From contig CAVSKK010000001.1 in the NCBI GenBank assembly GCA_963728535.1, forward strand, positions 1,364,001 through 1,428,000: a stretch of DNA of 64,000 nt, given 5' to 3'. Positions 50,349 through 58,504 of this stretch are shown piece after piece; the stretch's first letter is position 1; the number at the start of each line of letters is the position of its first letter. The DNA comes from VAXT01 sp963728535. GTDB lineage: Bacteria; Actinomycetota; Thermoleophilia; Gaiellales; Gaiellaceae. A program made the translations under genes and the position numbers. The notes beneath the pieces are model-generated. The model did not search any database. It had not been told where the DNA came from and saw nothing but the letters and a program-made list of their open reading frames with translations.

Positions 50349-51064
50349 ATCTCGTGCACCACCCAGACGTTCGGTTCGATGTGCCGGCCGACGCCGTCGC
50401 GAACCTCGACCGGAGCGAGGGCGCCCGGGATCAGGTAATCGCCGTCCTCGGGCATCCAGACACCTGTCCACTCCTCCCAGTCCGACACCGGCGCTTCGAT
50501 CGTCATCGACACCGGGGACGGCGCCACGATCTTTCCGCCGACCCGCTCGTGCAGCCGGAGCCAGGGGTCGAAATGCGCCCCGTCCTCGCGACGCCACTCC
50601 ATGTAGCGCTCGATCGGGATCAACGGGTATCGCGACTTGAGCGTCGGACGCACCGGAGCGGCAAGTTTCCCGAGGCCCGCATCACGAGCCGCGTCGCGCA
50701 TCGCATTCAACACCAGGCTCGAAAGCCGCTGGCCTTGACGCTCAGGTAGCACCGAGATCGCGAGTGCAAACAGGGCGTTCGGCTCGCGCCCGCTTTCGTA
50801 TGCCCGCGGGAAGATGTCGTCCCATCCGGGTGGCAGGTCTTCGACCGAGCCGTCCCAGGCCGCCGGTAGCGAGTGCAGCTCGGCAACTAACTCGTCTCCG
50901 TCGAGGAGAGCGAGCTGGAAGTCCGGATACGTCTCGTAGAGGCCGCCCCAGTACTTGGCTCCGGGCGCGTTGTGGTGCATGTACTCGGGGAACGTCCTGA
51001 GCGACAGGTGCTCGAGGCGAATCTCCCGCAGGTCCGGCCGGTCGGCGTAGCGGACGAGGTTCAT
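50345..51064 (-). CDS. GNAT-like N-acetyltransferase
   Basis: 239 residues from ATG 51064 (ATGA overlap with ispF). GNAT-type core: LRTFPEYMHHNAPGAKYWGG (about 23-42), ELVAELHSLPAAWDG, FALAISVLPERQGQRLSSLV (acetyl-CoA loop, about 105-124) and a C-terminal EEWTGVWMPEDGDYLIPGAL. Last gene of the isoprenoid cluster carD-ispD-PHP-ispF. Substrate unknown. Confidence 0.78.
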   Translation of the reverse strand: MNLVRYADRPDLREIRLEHLSLRTFPEYMHHNAPGAKYWGGLYETYPDFQLALLDGDELVAELHSLPAAWDGSVEDLPPGWDDIFPRAYESGREPNALFALAISVLPERQGQRLSSLVLNAMRDAARDAGLGKLAAPVRPTLKSRYPLIPIERYMEWRREDGAHFDPWLRLHERVGGKIVAPSPVSMTIEAPVSDWEEWTGVWMPEDGDYLIPGALAPVEVRDGVGRHIEPNVWVVHEI

Positions 51065-51543
51065 GTCTTCTGCAGCAGCGCCACGGCCTGAGCGGCGAGC
51101 CCTTCGCCCCGGCCGGTGAAGCCGAGCCCGTCGGTGGTGGTCGCGCGCACGGTGACGCGGTCGATCTCGACGCCCATCGCACCGGCAAGCCGCGCGCCCA
51201 TCGCGACACGCACCTCCGCGATCTTCGGCTTTTCTCCGATCAGGACACAATCCGCATTCACGAGCTCGAAGCCGGCGATGCGGACGACCTCGTAGCTCCG
51301 CTGGAGCAGTCGGATCGAAGATGCGTCGAGCCACTGCGGATCCGCCGAGGGGAAGAGCTCGCCGATGTCGCCCTTGCCCGCTGCGCCGAGGATCGCGTCG
51401 ATGAGAGCGTGGGCGATGACGTCGCCGTCGGAGTGGCCGGCCAGCCCGGGCTCGCCGGGGAAGTCGACGCCGGCCAGGACGAGCGGGATCCCGTCGGCAA
51501 AGCGGTGCGCATCGACTCCGAGCCCGATCCGGAGCTCGCTCAT
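51061..51543 (-). CDS. ispF: 2-C-methyl-D-erythritol 2,4-cyclodiphosphate synthase
   Basis: 160 residues. Zinc-binding GLGVDAHRF (about 7-15), GHSDGDVIAHALIDAILGAA (about 36-55), GDIGELFPSADPQWLDASS and TTTDGLGFTGRGEGLAAQA (about 131-149). Fifth step of the MEP isoprenoid pathway. Fourth in the row carD, ispD, PHP, ispF, with 4-nt overlaps on both sides. Confidence 0.96.
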   Translation of the reverse strand: MSELRIGLGVDAHRFADGIPLVLAGVDFPGEPGLAGHSDGDVIAHALIDAILGAAGKGDIGELFPSADPQWLDASSIRLLQRSYEVVRIAGFELVNADCVLIGEKPKIAEVRVAMGARLAGAMGVEIDRVTVRATTTDGLGFTGRGEGLAAQAVALLQKT

Positions 51544-52337
51544 CCGAGCGGCTCCTGGCGGGCTTCGCGCTGGTCGAACACCGTGACAGTCTCATAGCCG
51601 GCGGCCCGCGCATGCTCGATTCCACGGTCCAAATCGCGACCGACGTTCGCGGGCATGTGCGCGTCGGAGGCAAGCGTGATCGGGATCCCTTCTCTACGCG
51701 CGGCCGCGAGAAGGCCCGCGTTCGGGTACAGCTTCTCGTGAGGCTTGTAGAGCCCGTTGGTCGAGACCTCCAGGGCTACTCCGTCGAGGGAGTGAGCGAC
51801 CTCGCGCCAGTCCCAGTCGATCTCCGGGCCGAACATCCGCACGAGGTCGGGGTGTGCCAGCGCGTCGAAGAGGCCGCTGCGCGCGCCTTGAGTGAGGGAC
51901 TCGTAGTAGCGGCGCCACGCCTCCTCGACTCCCACCGCGTCGACAAGGTGGCGAGACCCCCCGTCGATGCCGTATCCGTCGAGAAAGTGGATCGAGCCGA
52001 GCAGGTAGTCCCAGGGATAGGGCGCCAGGATCTCGGCCGTCTCTCGCTCACGCTCGCGCTCGTAATCGACCTCCAGGCCGAGCTTGACCGGGTACCCGCG
52101 CCGCTTCGCCTCGACGACGGCATCGACATAGGCATCGAGGTCGTAGGAGCAGTGCTCGAGGTGGTCCGGGACCGACCACAGCGATCGCGTCTGCTCGAAG
52201 TAGTAGATGTGCTCCGTGAAGCCGATCTCGTCGATTCCGCGGCCGGCCGCGACTTCGACGTAGCGCTCGATCGCCTCGACGGAGTGGTCGATCGACTCGT
52301 CGGGTGCGCGCAAGTGCATGTGGTAATCGACGATCAA
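51540..52337 (-). CDS. PHP-domain phosphatase (histidinol-phosphatase-like)
   Basis: 265 residues from TTG 52337, chosen because TTGA overlaps the ispD stop. PHP metal ligands: VDYHMHLR (about 4-11), GFTEHIYYF (about 43-51), LGLEVDYE (about 98-105), LLGSIHFLDG, ALAHPDLVRMFG and LASDAHMPANVG. Similar to HisK-type histidinol-phosphatase, but its place between ispD and ispF is unexpected for histidine synthesis, so another phosphomonoester is possible. Confidence 0.85.
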   Translation of the reverse strand: MIVDYHMHLRAPDESIDHSVEAIERYVEVAAGRGIDEIGFTEHIYYFEQTRSLWSVPDHLEHCSYDLDAYVDAVVEAKRRGYPVKLGLEVDYERERERETAEILAPYPWDYLLGSIHFLDGYGIDGGSRHLVDAVGVEEAWRRYYESLTQGARSGLFDALAHPDLVRMFGPEIDWDWREVAHSLDGVALEVSTNGLYKPHEKLYPNAGLLAAARREGIPITLASDAHMPANVGRDLDRGIEHARAAGYETVTVFDQREARQEPLG

Positions 52338-53014
52338 AGCCAGCTTGCGACAAGCTCGAGGTCTGCGGGCTCGGTCACCTTGAGCAGTTGCGGATCGCCC
52401 TCGACGACACGCACCCGGCCGCCTCGGGCCTCGACGAGGCTCGCACAATCCAGCGACTTGGCAACAGCCTCTTGCAAAGTCGGATCGGAGAGGGCGTCTC
52501 GGAGGGCCGATGCGACGAAGGCCTGCGGGGTCTGCACGGTGACGAGGCCTTCCCGATCGAGCGTCTCCACAACGGCGTCACCCTCGACTCGCTTCACAGC
52601 ATCGGCAATCGGCAGGCCGGGAACCGCCCCGTCCCACCCGTCGGCGAGGCCCGTGATCACTCGCTCGATCACCTCGTCCGTCACAAGCGGGCGCGCGGCG
52701 TCGTGGACGAGCACGACGGTCACGTCCTCGGGCACCTCGGAGAGCGCTGTCCGCACCGACTCGCTGCGGCTCTCGCCGCCGGTCACCGTCGCGGCGACCT
52801 TGCCGGCCGCGACCTCCTCCGCGACGAGGATGCACGGCTCCTCCCACTCGGGCGGCGCGGCGACGACGATCCCCTCGATCCAGTCCGAGGCGTCGAGACG
52901 CTCGAGGGCCTCGGCGACGAGCGGCCGGTCGTTCAGCGGCGCAAACGCCTTGGGCCGGTCCAGCCCAAGACGGTCACCTCGCCCTGCTGCAGCCAAGATC
53001 GCCCAGACGCTCAC
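52334..53014 (-). CDS. ispD: 2-C-methyl-D-erythritol 4-phosphate cytidylyltransferase
   Basis: 226 residues from GTG 53014. Nucleotidyltransferase signature AILAAAGRGDRLGLDRPKAF (about 5-24), GGESRSESVRTAL (about 79-91), VLVHDAARPLV (about 101-111), QTPQAF (about 160) and a C-terminal LKVTEPADLELV. Third step of the MEP pathway. 12 nt after carD. Confidence 0.95.
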   Translation of the reverse strand: MSVWAILAAAGRGDRLGLDRPKAFAPLNDRPLVAEALERLDASDWIEGIVVAAPPEWEEPCILVAEEVAAGKVAATVTGGESRSESVRTALSEVPEDVTVVLVHDAARPLVTDEVIERVITGLADGWDGAVPGLPIADAVKRVEGDAVVETLDREGLVTVQTPQAFVASALRDALSDPTLQEAVAKSLDCASLVEARGGRVRVVEGDPQLLKVTEPADLELVASWL

Positions 53015-53026
53015 GGGCGATCGACG

Positions 53027-53548
53027 TTATGCCTTCGCCGGGACCTTGGCTCGGGTCTTCTTGGTGCCGACGCCCGCGAGGATGTCGTCGAGCCACTCCG
53101 CGGCCTCTTCCTCGTCCATGCCCTTTGCGTACATGAGCTCCGAGACGAGGATCTTCTTGGCCTTGACGAACATCTGCTTCTCGCCGGTGGAGAGGCCCTT
53201 CTCGTGGTCACGCAGCGACAGGTTCCGAACGACCTCGGCGAGCTCGAAGATGTCGCCGGTCTTCATCTTGTCGCGGTTGTGCTTGAAGCGGCGGTTCCAG
53301 TTCTTCGGCATGACAGTGCCGCTGCCGCGCAGCGCCTTCAGCACCTGCTCGACAGTGGTCTCGTCAATGACCTTGCGGAGGCCGACCCGGTCGGCGTTCT
53401 CGGTCGGCACGTTGACCGTCATGTCGTTGTGGAGGATCTGGATCGTGAGGTACTCACGTTCCTCCCCGAGCACTTTCCGCTTGTCCTTCTTGACCACGGT
53501 GCCCGCTCCGTGATGCGGATACACGACTTTATCGCCGACCTTGTACAA
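53027..53548 (-). CDS. carD: CarD-family RNA polymerase-binding transcription factor
   Basis: 173 residues from TTG 53548, which has GGGGAGG 7 nt upstream and gives LYKVGDKVVYPHHGAGTV, the family N-terminus; the 53656 start would add about 36 unrelated residues. An N-terminal Tudor-like RNAP-interaction domain (about 1-60), then a helical DNA-binding domain with NWNRRFKHNRDKMKTGDIFE and EVVRNLSLRDHEKGLSTGEK. It stabilises RNAP open complexes at weak promoters and is essential in mycobacteria. Between radA and ispD as in other actinobacteria. Confidence 0.94.
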   Translation of the reverse strand: MYKVGDKVVYPHHGAGTVVKKDKRKVLGEEREYLTIQILHNDMTVNVPTENADRVGLRKVIDETTVEQVLKALRGSGTVMPKNWNRRFKHNRDKMKTGDIFELAEVVRNLSLRDHEKGLSTGEKQMFVKAKKILVSELMYAKGMDEEEAAEWLDDILAGVGTKKTRAKVPAKA

Positions 53549-53583
53549 GCCCGACCTCCCCAATCTGTGTGATTTCGTCAAGC

Positions 53584-53608
53584 CGCCGGCAGCTGGACAC
53601 TGCCGGCG
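53584..53608 (-). promoter_or_regulatory. 9-bp hairpin in the carD leader
   Basis: CGCCGGCAG/CTGCCGGCG (53584-53592 with 53600-53608, 7-nt loop) is a perfect stem between radA and carD, 22 nt before the carD ribosome-binding site on the minus strand. No U-tract follows, so it is either a weak terminator after radA or an element of the carD leader. The flanking 53620-53660 is AT-rich and may hold the carD promoter. Confidence 0.4.
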
Positions 53609-53689
53609 AATGACATCCAGGATATCAAAAGTTGCTGGAAAAAGCCACTTTTTCACCCCTTTGCCGCAAAAAGACCTGCTCAGAGGCGA

Positions 53690-55036
53690 CTACGCGGCCT
53701 GCATCTTCGCCTTCACGAGAGCCGCAGACACCGCGTGAAGGAGCGTGTCGGCCTGCACCAAGTCGATCTTCGCCCGGGCTTCCGTGCCTGCAGGGACGAG
53801 CACGGCGCTCAGGCCGAGCTTGGCGCATTCCTGAGCTCGGCGCTCGGCCTGGGCTGCAGGCCGTAACCGGCCCGTAAGCCCGATCTCGCCGAACGACGCC
53901 GTTCCGGGGCGCAGCGGCAGACCGCGAGCCGCGGAGGCAATGGCCAGGGCGACGGGAAGGTCGGCGCCCGGCTCGTCGATCCGCACGCCCCCCGCAACGT
54001 TCACGAAGACATCGGCCTGCCCGAGCGCCAGCCCGGCGTGGCGGGAGAGAACCGCGACGATCATCGCCAGGCGCTTCGGATCGACTCCGGTGCCCACCCG
54101 GCGAGGCATTGCCAGATCGGTCGGCGAGACAAGCGACTGGATCTCGAGCAGCAGGGGCCTCGTGCCCTCGAGCGCGCAGGCGACCGCCGCGCCCACCTCA
54201 CCGTCGCTCTGGCCGAAGACCGCGGAGGGATCTGGCACGCCCTGGAGGCCGGCGCCGGTCATCTCGAAGACGCCGAGCTCGTTCGTCGAGCCGAAGCGGT
54301 TCTTTGCGGCCCGCAGCACGCGGTGCGCGTGATACCGGTCACCCTCGAACTGGAGCACGCAGTCGACGAGGTGCTCGAGCACGCGTGGCCCGGCGACCGA
54401 GCCGTCCTTCGTCACGTGCCCGACGAGGAAGAGCGCAACGCCGGACTCCTTGCCGACGCGTAGGAGCCGGGCAGCAGCTTCGCGCACCTGGCTGACCGAG
54501 CCCGGCGCCGAGCTGACCTCGGCGGAATAGAGCGTCTGGATGGAGTCGATCACGCACACGTCCGGCCGCTCGCGCTCGAGCGTTGCACACACGACTTCGA
54601 GGTTCGTCTCGGCGAGGATCTCGACCTGCTCGGCGCCGCCGAGTCGCGCGGCGCGAAGCTTCACCTGGGCGGTCGACTCCTCGCCCGTCACGAGCAAGGC
54701 CCGCCGCTCGCGCGAGATCGCGGCCAGCGCCATCAGCAGCAGCGTCGATTTCCCCACTCCCGGCTCGCCGCCGACGAGTACGAGCGAGGCCGGCACGAGC
54801 CCACCGCCGAGCACGCGGTCGAGCTCGGGCACACCCGTCGGGATCCGCTCGGCATCCTCGACCTCCACGTCGGCGAGACGGAGCAGCGGCTTAGCCTCGG
54901 CTTGCCCGTTCGCGGTCGGCGCTGCCTCCTCCGCGAGCGTGCCGAAGCTGGCGCAACTCGGACAGCGCCCGAGCCAGCGGCCGGTCGAATAACCGCATTC
55001 GGAGCAGGAGAAGTGGAGAGAGGCAGCTTTCGCCAT
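53690..55036 (-). CDS. radA: DNA repair protein RadA (Sms)
   Basis: 448 residues from ATG 55036 (TAGACT 7 nt upstream; the 55345 frame adds a spurious N-terminus). Zinc finger CSECGYSTGRWLGRCPSC (about 11-28), RecA-like ATPase with Walker A GGEPGVGKSTLLL (about 90-102), the RadA-specific KNRFGSTNELG (about 247-257) and a Lon-like C-terminal domain (VNVAGGVRIDEPGADLPVAL, about 350-369). It drives branch migration in recombination. Confidence 0.95.
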   Translation of the reverse strand: MAKAASLHFSCSECGYSTGRWLGRCPSCASFGTLAEEAAPTANGQAEAKPLLRLADVEVEDAERIPTGVPELDRVLGGGLVPASLVLVGGEPGVGKSTLLLMALAAISRERRALLVTGEESTAQVKLRAARLGGAEQVEILAETNLEVVCATLERERPDVCVIDSIQTLYSAEVSSAPGSVSQVREAAARLLRVGKESGVALFLVGHVTKDGSVAGPRVLEHLVDCVLQFEGDRYHAHRVLRAAKNRFGSTNELGVFEMTGAGLQGVPDPSAVFGQSDGEVGAAVACALEGTRPLLLEIQSLVSPTDLAMPRRVGTGVDPKRLAMIVAVLSRHAGLALGQADVFVNVAGGVRIDEPGADLPVALAIASAARGLPLRPGTASFGEIGLTGRLRPAAQAERRAQECAKLGLSAVLVPAGTEARAKIDLVQADTLLHAVSAALVKAKMQAA

Positions 55037-55049
55037 GCCGCCGAGTCTA
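55037..55049 (-). promoter_or_regulatory. radA -10 element, leaderless
   Basis: TAGACT (55049-55044) with a 7-nt gap to the ATG, identical in sequence and spacing to those of gltX and the GFA gene. Confidence 0.5.
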
Positions 55050-55086
55050 GGCACGCGGTCCGACGCCAACTGTGCCGAAAGAGTGC

Positions 55087-55995
55087 CTAATGCTCCGGCA
55101 CAGTCTCGAGCGGTCGTGTCGGCCGCCCGACCGAGGCGACGAGGAGCCCAGTGAGGATAAACGCGGCACCGACGAGCTGAAGCGGCGATGGGCGCTCGTC
55201 GATCAGCAGCGCGGCGAAGAGCACAGCGAGCAGCGGCTGCAGCGTGAGGAGGACGGACGTGCGCGCTGCGGGCAACCGCCCAAGCGAGACCGTGATCAGG
55301 AGCCAGCCCACGACCTGCGAGCTCAGCGCGAGCGATAGAAGCCAAGCGGTCGCCTCGAGCGACGGCGAGAAGTCGAGGTCACCCAGGATCAGCCCGATCG
55401 GGACGACGAACACGGCGCTCGCAAGCGTCGCGTCGAAGAGCGGCCCCGCGACCCGGCCGCGCTCGCCCGAGCCACGCCGCAACGACAGCAGGAACCCCGA
55501 GTACGCGATCCCGGTGAGCAGGCCGAAGATCGCGCCGAGCTTCGGGTCGCTTCCGTACGCGCCGCTCTCCAGGACGCCCGAGATGAGCACGATGCCGAGC
55601 ATCGCGACCGGGATCGCGAGCAGGGCGTTCCGTGAGAGCCGCTCGCGGAAGAGCACCCACGCGAGCAGCCCGACGAGGACGACCTGCGTGTTGCCGAGCA
55701 CCGTGGCCAGGCCGGCCCCGACTTTCTCGATCGCGTAGTGCCAAAGGATCAGGTCGGCCGCGAAAAAGGCGCCACCGATCCAGGCCGCGCGCCGAAGCGC
55801 TCTTGGCCGGGGTCCCAGGCGTCGCTCCTCCCAGACGACGAGGGCCCAGAGAAACGGCAGCGCCCAGAAGCAGCGATAGAACGCCCCGGTCGCCGGCGAG
55901 ACATGCGACTTGCGATAGAGGATCGCGGAGAAGGCGATTGCGACGGCTCCGACGAGCACCCCGAGGGCAGGCCTGTCAGTCAACGCACGCCGCAC
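55087..55995 (-). CDS. EamA/DMT-family transporter
   Basis: 302 residues from GTG 55995. Ten predicted TM helices in two EamA repeats; conserved SAILYRKSHVSPATGAFYR (repeat 1 start), LGNTQVVLVGLLAWVLFRER (end of repeat 1), SVLLTLQPLLAVLFAALLID (repeat 2). Drug/metabolite exporter superfamily; the substrate could be an amino acid or other small metabolite. Alone on the strand; TAGGCT is 6 nt upstream. Confidence 0.88.
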   Translation of the reverse strand: MRRALTDRPALGVLVGAVAIAFSAILYRKSHVSPATGAFYRCFWALPFLWALVVWEERRLGPRPRALRRAAWIGGAFFAADLILWHYAIEKVGAGLATVLGNTQVVLVGLLAWVLFRERLSRNALLAIPVAMLGIVLISGVLESGAYGSDPKLGAIFGLLTGIAYSGFLLSLRRGSGERGRVAGPLFDATLASAVFVVPIGLILGDLDFSPSLEATAWLLSLALSSQVVGWLLITVSLGRLPAARTSVLLTLQPLLAVLFAALLIDERPSPLQLVGAAFILTGLLVASVGRPTRPLETVPEH

Positions 55996-56022
55996 CCTTG
56001 GAGCCTACGTAGACTCGCGTCC
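55996..56022. promoter_or_regulatory. divergent leaderless promoters (DMT exporter / GFA protein)
   Basis: 27-bp gap. Minus-strand TAGGCT (56007-56002) is 6 nt before the exporter GTG; plus-strand TAGACT (56010-56015) is 7 nt before the GFA ATG. The hexamers are two bases apart within GCCTACGTAGACT, which is centred on the palindrome TACGTA. Same plan as 34981-35017. Confidence 0.55.
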
Positions 56023-56439
56023 ATGGCCGAGACAGTCGGCGGCAGCTGCCTCTGCGGGGGCGTCAAGTTCGAGGTGACGCTCCCCTTCACGCGCGCGATC
56101 CACTGTCATTGCTCGCGCTGCCGCAAGCACTCGGGCGCGTTCGGACTTACGGTCGGCCACATTCCCCGCGAGCAGTTCCGCCTGCTCGAAGGCGAGGAAC
56201 TGATCCGCGTCTACGACCCGGGCGGCGCGGTCAAAGCCTTCTGCTCGGAGTGCGGATCCAGCCTTTTCGGCGGCCAATGGCCCGAGGGCGAGCGGATCTC
56301 GGTGCGTCTCGGCGCCCTCGACGGTGACCCGGAGGTCAGGCCGATGCGCCACTCATACGTCGACTCGCGTGCTCCATGGGACGAGCTCCCCGACGACGGC
56401 CTGCCCCGGTACCCAGAGGCTCCGCCCTCGCACGCGTAG
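56023..56439 (+). CDS. GFA-family (CENP-V/Gfa-like) zinc protein
   Basis: 138 residues from ATG 56023. Zinc ligands GGSCLCGGVKFE (about 6-17), IHCHCSRCRKHSGAFG (about 26-41) and FCSECGSSLFGG (about 72-83), the GFA fold. The prototype activates formaldehyde-glutathione adducts, but most members lack a proven substrate. Leaderless by the TAGACT rule. Confidence 0.9.
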   Translation: MAETVGGSCLCGGVKFEVTLPFTRAIHCHCSRCRKHSGAFGLTVGHIPREQFRLLEGEELIRVYDPGGAVKAFCSECGSSLFGGQWPEGERISVRLGALDGDPEVRPMRHSYVDSRAPWDELPDDGLPRYPEAPPSHA

Positions 56440-56526
56440 GCTCTTCTCGAGGTCAGGCGCAGGCCGCGCACCGGAGGCCGGTCCTCAAGCGCGTCTCAAA
56501 TGGAGCGCAATCGGTCCATCGGATTC

Positions 56527-58407
56527 TCAACCTCCGACGTAGAGAAGAGACCCCTGCGGACAGCCTGCTTGATTGCAGCGCACCACGCCAGGGGTGGCAT
56601 GGCGCGTCAGGAATTCCTCCACCTCGAAGGCAGGTGCGAGCGGATGCAGCTGCAAGTAGAGCGCCGCAAGGCCAGCTACCTGCGGCGCGGCGAATGACGT
56701 CCCGTCAACGGTTTCAAACTCGAACGGATAGTTGCTGAGACTCGCAGTCTCAATGTCCACTCCGGGTGCATACAAATCCACGCACGGCCCATAATCAGCG
56801 AACGCGGCACGCTGGTCCACTCGATCCGGTGCGCGCTCGCTTGCGCTCACAAGCACGGCCTCGTCGAAGACGTCGACGGCCCAAGGGTCGCTGACGCATG
56901 CGTCTTGCCCGATGCCCGCATCGGCGGCGGCGACGATCCATGCAATCTGGTTCGAGTCTCTCGAAGCCTTCGCTGCTAGGGCGTTCACATTGTCGAGACT
57001 GCCAAGGGTGAGGCTCATCGTTACGACACCCGAAATACCCTGTTCTCGATAGTTCGGGTAATCGCCGGTAATCCAAGCAATGGCACTGCGGACCCGACGC
57101 GGATCGTGGCCCCCGTCACAGGTACTCGCTCGTACGGGAACGATTGTCGCCTCGGTGGCAACGCCATGAGTGGCGCCAGCCGCGACCCCGGCGACCTGCG
57201 TACCGTGGCCAGCGCAGTCCGCTCCACCGGGCTTACACACGTCGTAACCGCACGTCACCCCACTCGCCATTCGGCCTGAGAACTCACCGTGATCCAGCCG
57301 CACACCCGTGTCGAGGACATAGATACGCACCCCACTACCCGAAGCAAACGGAGTGAAAGGTTGTAGATCGAGCGGCAGATTGCGCTGGTCGATCCGGTCG
57401 AGATGCCAGAAGGGCGGCCCCGATACGAAGACCGACTTGAGCGCCTCGCCCGCTTGGTTTGTACATCTGATGCTCCATGTGAACCTCTGCGTGGGTACAC
57501 GGTCGAACGTGTGGCGCTCACTGCCCGGCCCGAAAGCCTCGTTGCCCTCAATCCACCCATCGCTGGTTTCGTATTGGCACTGCCCTCCACTCGGTGAAAA
57601 CACCTCCCAGGTCAGCTCCACCGCTTGGCCTAAGACGAACGGGTTCGGGCTTGCGCCGAGGACGACCAACGGGGCGTCTTCGGGCGGCGGCGGGGGAGGC
57701 GGCGGAGGCGGGTTGGGGTCGAGCGATACCAGAAGCGACTGTGAGCTTTGGCCGATGTTGTTCTGGCACGTCACGGTCCACGTGAATGTCTGCGTGGCAC
57801 CCGGATGGAAGACGTAGTTGAACTCGCCCCCGTTTCCGAACGCGTCGGATCCGGCCACATGTCCGTCACTCGTGGAGTAGTCGCAGCTACCGGCGCTCAG
57901 CGAGCTCACGTCCCAGATCAGTTGGACATGCGTGCCCGAAGGGAAGGGGTTCGGTGCCGCGTTGAGCTGGATGTACGGGGCCTCCTCTGGCGGCGGGGGT
58001 GGCGGTGGTGGCGGCGGCGGGCCGGGGTTGAGCGTCACCAGGAGCGACTGCGAGCTTTGGCCGATGTTGTTCTGGCACGTCACGGTCCACGTGAATGTCT
58101 GCGTGGCACCCGGATGGAAGACGTAGTTGAACTCGCCCCCGTTTCCGAACGCGTCGGATCCGGCCACATGTCCGTCACTCGTGGAGTAGTCGCAACGACC
58201 CGCGCCCAGCGAGCTTACGTCCCAGATCAACTGGACCTGCGTGCCCGAAGGGAATGGGTTCGGTGCCGCGTTGAGCTGGATGTACGGCGGCTCCCCGCCT
58301 GCCGGATTCGCTTTGCGGGCGTCGGCCGGGCCAACCCAGACAACGAGCCACGCCAAGATGAAAAGAAGGGGAAGCCTTTTGCGCCGGATCGGCTGCGGCT
58401 CGTGCAT
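56527..58407 (-). CDS. secreted subtilisin-like serine protease with Ig-like repeats
   Basis: 626 residues. Signal peptide (about 9-30), three Ig-like/PKD-type repeats (about 38-133, 141-236, 244-330) separated by tracts of 10-11 prolines; repeats 1 and 2 are nearly identical. Then an S8 catalytic domain (about 350-620): Asp in YVLDTGVRLDHGEF, His in DCAGHGTQVAGVAAG, Ser in VDGTSFAAPQVAGLAALY. Paired cysteines suggest disulfides. No propeptide domain is obvious, the repeats occupying its place. Probably a nutritional or surface protease. It lies between GFA and clpC and is not part of the housekeeping cluster. Confidence 0.9.
   Translation of the reverse strand: MHEPQPIRRKRLPLLFILAWLVVWVGPADARKANPAGGEPPYIQLNAAPNPFPSGTQVQLIWDVSSLGAGRCDYSTSDGHVAGSDAFGNGGEFNYVFHPGATQTFTWTVTCQNNIGQSSQSLLVTLNPGPPPPPPPPPPPEEAPYIQLNAAPNPFPSGTHVQLIWDVSSLSAGSCDYSTSDGHVAGSDAFGNGGEFNYVFHPGATQTFTWTVTCQNNIGQSSQSLLVSLDPNPPPPPPPPPPEDAPLVVLGASPNPFVLGQAVELTWEVFSPSGGQCQYETSDGWIEGNEAFGPGSERHTFDRVPTQRFTWSIRCTNQAGEALKSVFVSGPPFWHLDRIDQRNLPLDLQPFTPFASGSGVRIYVLDTGVRLDHGEFSGRMASGVTCGYDVCKPGGADCAGHGTQVAGVAAGATHGVATEATIVPVRASTCDGGHDPRRVRSAIAWITGDYPNYREQGISGVVTMSLTLGSLDNVNALAAKASRDSNQIAWIVAAADAGIGQDACVSDPWAVDVFDEAVLVSASERAPDRVDQRAAFADYGPCVDLYAPGVDIETASLSNYPFEFETVDGTSFAAPQVAGLAALYLQLHPLAPAFEVEEFLTRHATPGVVRCNQAGCPQGSLLYVGG
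57718..58289. repeat. 309-bp in-frame tandem duplication inside the protease gene
   Basis: 57718-57980 and 58027-58289 match over about 263 bp at very high identity with a period of exactly 309 bp (103 codons), covering one Ig-like repeat. The third repeat (left of 57700) is only distantly related. The near-identity indicates a recent duplication or gene conversion; the linker with its GGC/GGT-rich proline codons is the likely recombination site. Confidence 0.85.
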
Positions 58408-58504
58408 TCCTTGCCAAGTTACCCGCGGAACACGAGATGCAAACGGCGTCGGTTCCAGGGAGCTACGCGCCGCTCACGCGGCCGTCGCGCAGCGGAAAGC
58501 GAGG

